A stretch of 64,000 nt of DNA from NCBI RefSeq assembly GCF_014650035.1, contig NZ_BMUE01000013.1, positions 62,001 through 126,000 on the forward strand. Direction: 5' to 3'. Origin of the DNA: Streptomyces lucensis JCM 4490. GTDB lineage: Bacteria > Actinomycetota > Actinomycetes > Streptomycetales > Streptomycetaceae. The position numbers were made by a program, and so were the translations under genes. Within the stretch, counting starts at the first letter, position 1. Each line of letters opens with the position of its first letter. The notes beneath the pieces are model-generated. The model was not told the DNA's origin. It ran no database searches and saw nothing but the letters and a program-made list of their open reading frames with translations. Shown in pieces: positions 63,121 through 64,000 of the stretch.

Positions 63121-63152
63121 CAAGGGGCGCCGGCACAGGCCGGCGCCCCTTG
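63121..63152 (-). terminator. Terminator of nrdJ
   Basis: A perfect 12-bp inverted repeat, CAAGGGGCGCCG / CGGCGCCCCTTG, with an 8-nt loop, 20 bp past the nrdJ stop on the minus strand. Confidence 0.85.
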
Positions 63153-63171
63153 TCTCAGTTACGGCGTGTCA

Positions 63172-64000
63172 TCAGCTGCAGCCGCTGGTGGAGCCGCAGC
63201 CCTCGCAGATGTAGCAGGAACCGGCCCGCTGCATCTTCGTACCGCAGGAGAAGCACAGCGGGGCGTCGGCCTGGATGCCCAGCTGCATCTCCACCAGCTC
63301 GGCGCTGGTGTGCGCCTGCTTGGGGACGGGCTTGGCCGCCTCGGCCTCGGCCTTCGGAGCGGCGACCGCCTTCAGTTCCTGGGCGCGCGGCGCCGACTGG
63401 GCCAGTCCCTCGACGTCGACCTCGTCGTCGTCGAGGGACTGCTCGTAGGAGCCGGTCTCCAGGTGGCGCTGACGCTCCTCGGCGGAGTGGATGCCGAGCG
63501 CGGAGCGCGTCTCGAAGGGCAGGAAGTCCAGCGCCAGGCGGCGGAAGATGTAGTCGACGATCGACTGCGCCATCCGCACGTCCGGGTCGTCCGTCATGCC
63601 GGCCGGCTCGAAGCGCATGTTGGTGAACTTCGAGACGTACGTCTCCAGCGGCACGCCGTACTGGAGGCCGACGGAGACCGCGATGGAGAACGCGTCCATC
63701 ATGCCCGCGAGGGTCGAGCCCTGCTTGGACATCTTCAGGAAGACCTCGCCGAGACCGTCGTCGGGGTAGGAGTTGGCGGTCATGTAGCCCTCGGCGCCGC
63801 CGACCGTGAAGGACGTGGTGATGCCGGGACGGCCCTTCGGGAGGCGCTTGCGGACCGGGCGGTACTCGACCACCTTCTCGACCGCGGTACGGATCGTCTC
63901 CTCGGCCTTCTCGGTGATCTCGGCCTTCTCCTCCTCCTTCTTCTTGGCGGAGAGCGGCTGGCCGACCTTGCAGTTGTCGCGGTAGATCGCGAGCGCCTTG
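63172..64000 (-). CDS. nrdJ: Vitamin B12-dependent ribonucleotide reductase, C-terminal part
   Basis: The 3' part (275 codons) of the class II reductase gene; the 5' end lies beyond the right edge. It reduces ribonucleotides using adenosylcobalamin. Visible are GRPGITTSFTVGGAEGYMT, the KMSKQGSTLAGMMDAFSIAVSVGLQYGV block, an acidic linker with QSLDDDEVDVEGL, and the C-terminal zinc-type motif (CFSCG ... CYICEGCG) ending in CGSTSGCS. The CxxC pair near the end supplies electrons from thioredoxin. The fit to streptomycete NrdJ is close, as are neighbours. Confidence 0.93.
   Translation of the reverse strand, partial: KALAIYRDNCKVGQPLSAKKKEEEKAEITEKAEETIRTAVEKVVEYRPVRKRLPKGRPGITTSFTVGGAEGYMTANSYPDDGLGEVFLKMSKQGSTLAGMMDAFSIAVSVGLQYGVPLETYVSKFTNMRFEPAGMTDDPDVRMAQSIVDYIFRRLALDFLPFETRSALGIHSAEERQRHLETGSYEQSLDDDEVDVEGLAQSAPRAQELKAVAAPKAEAEAAKPVPKQAHTSAELVEMQLGIQADAPLCFSCGTKMQRAGSCYICEGCGSTSGCS

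Noticed and set aside
62992..63171. Short rightward frame between TerD gene and nrdJ
   Set aside because: It overlaps the nrdJ terminator and has no ribosome binding site.

Overview
The window is a 64 kb piece of a high-GC actinobacterial chromosome, almost certainly Streptomyces. Codon third positions are nearly all G or C, genes are dense with GTG and TTG starts and ATGA/GTGA overlaps, and gene content and order match the core region around hrdB in Streptomyces coelicolor. Recognisable landmarks are cutRS, sepH, ptsH, parC, parE, hrdB, whiH and nrdJ. I see no tRNA, rRNA, CRISPR array, insertion sequence, integrase or prophage. Most of the window is ordinary core genome, and the interest lies in regulatory sequence and a few unusual proteins.

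Layout. 1-4 kb: two small conserved actinobacterial genes, the CutRS two-component system and a small ORF. 4-9 kb: inositol monophosphatase and ferrochelatase, divergent from an MFS exporter and an FAD sugar-lactone oxidase. 9-18 kb: sepH (division), a sulfurtransferase, a two-domain VOC protein, a gene relic, thymidine kinase, an alkaline-phosphatase-superfamily enzyme with DUF5998, and a large GNAT/acyl-CoA-synthetase fusion. 18-26 kb: HPr, a GntR regulator, an M23 peptidase behind a clear ydaO-type (cyclic di-AMP) riboswitch, a paired M16 peptidase operon and parC. 26-31 kb: a CobW GTPase, two divergent citrate synthase homologues (one carrying an N-terminal helix-turn-helix) and a sucrase/ferredoxin-like gene with an iron-box-like site.

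31-41.7 kb is a transport and signalling block. It has a DctB/CitA-type kinase with its regulator, a three-gene NMT1/SsuA-type ABC importer, a second orphan regulator of the same family, an acetate-symporter-like permease with DUF485, a NarL/LuxR pair and a shortened membrane gene coupled to that kinase. 42-49.3 kb holds parE, a DUF7455 zinc protein, a secreted trypsin-like protease, hrdB (the principal sigma factor) and whiH (sporulation regulator). 49.4-57 kb holds an ABC ATPase-permease fusion, a NUDIX regulator, DUF4192 and a RecQ helicase with a phosphoribosyltransferase-like tail. 57-64 kb holds a conserved hypothetical gene, a tandem array of about 117-bp repeats, RNase HII, an ADP-ribosylglycohydrolase, a histidine phosphatase, DUF4937, a TerD protein and the 3' part of nrdJ.

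Themes linking the genes: chromosome topology and division (parC, parE, sepH, whiH, hrdB), cell-wall remodelling under c-di-AMP control, and organic-acid sensing and uptake. The least explained signals are the helix-turn-helix citrate synthase with a perfect palindrome in its divergent promoter, the duplicated CitB-type regulators with repeated operator-like sites beside the ABC importer, and the 117-bp tandem hairpin repeats.
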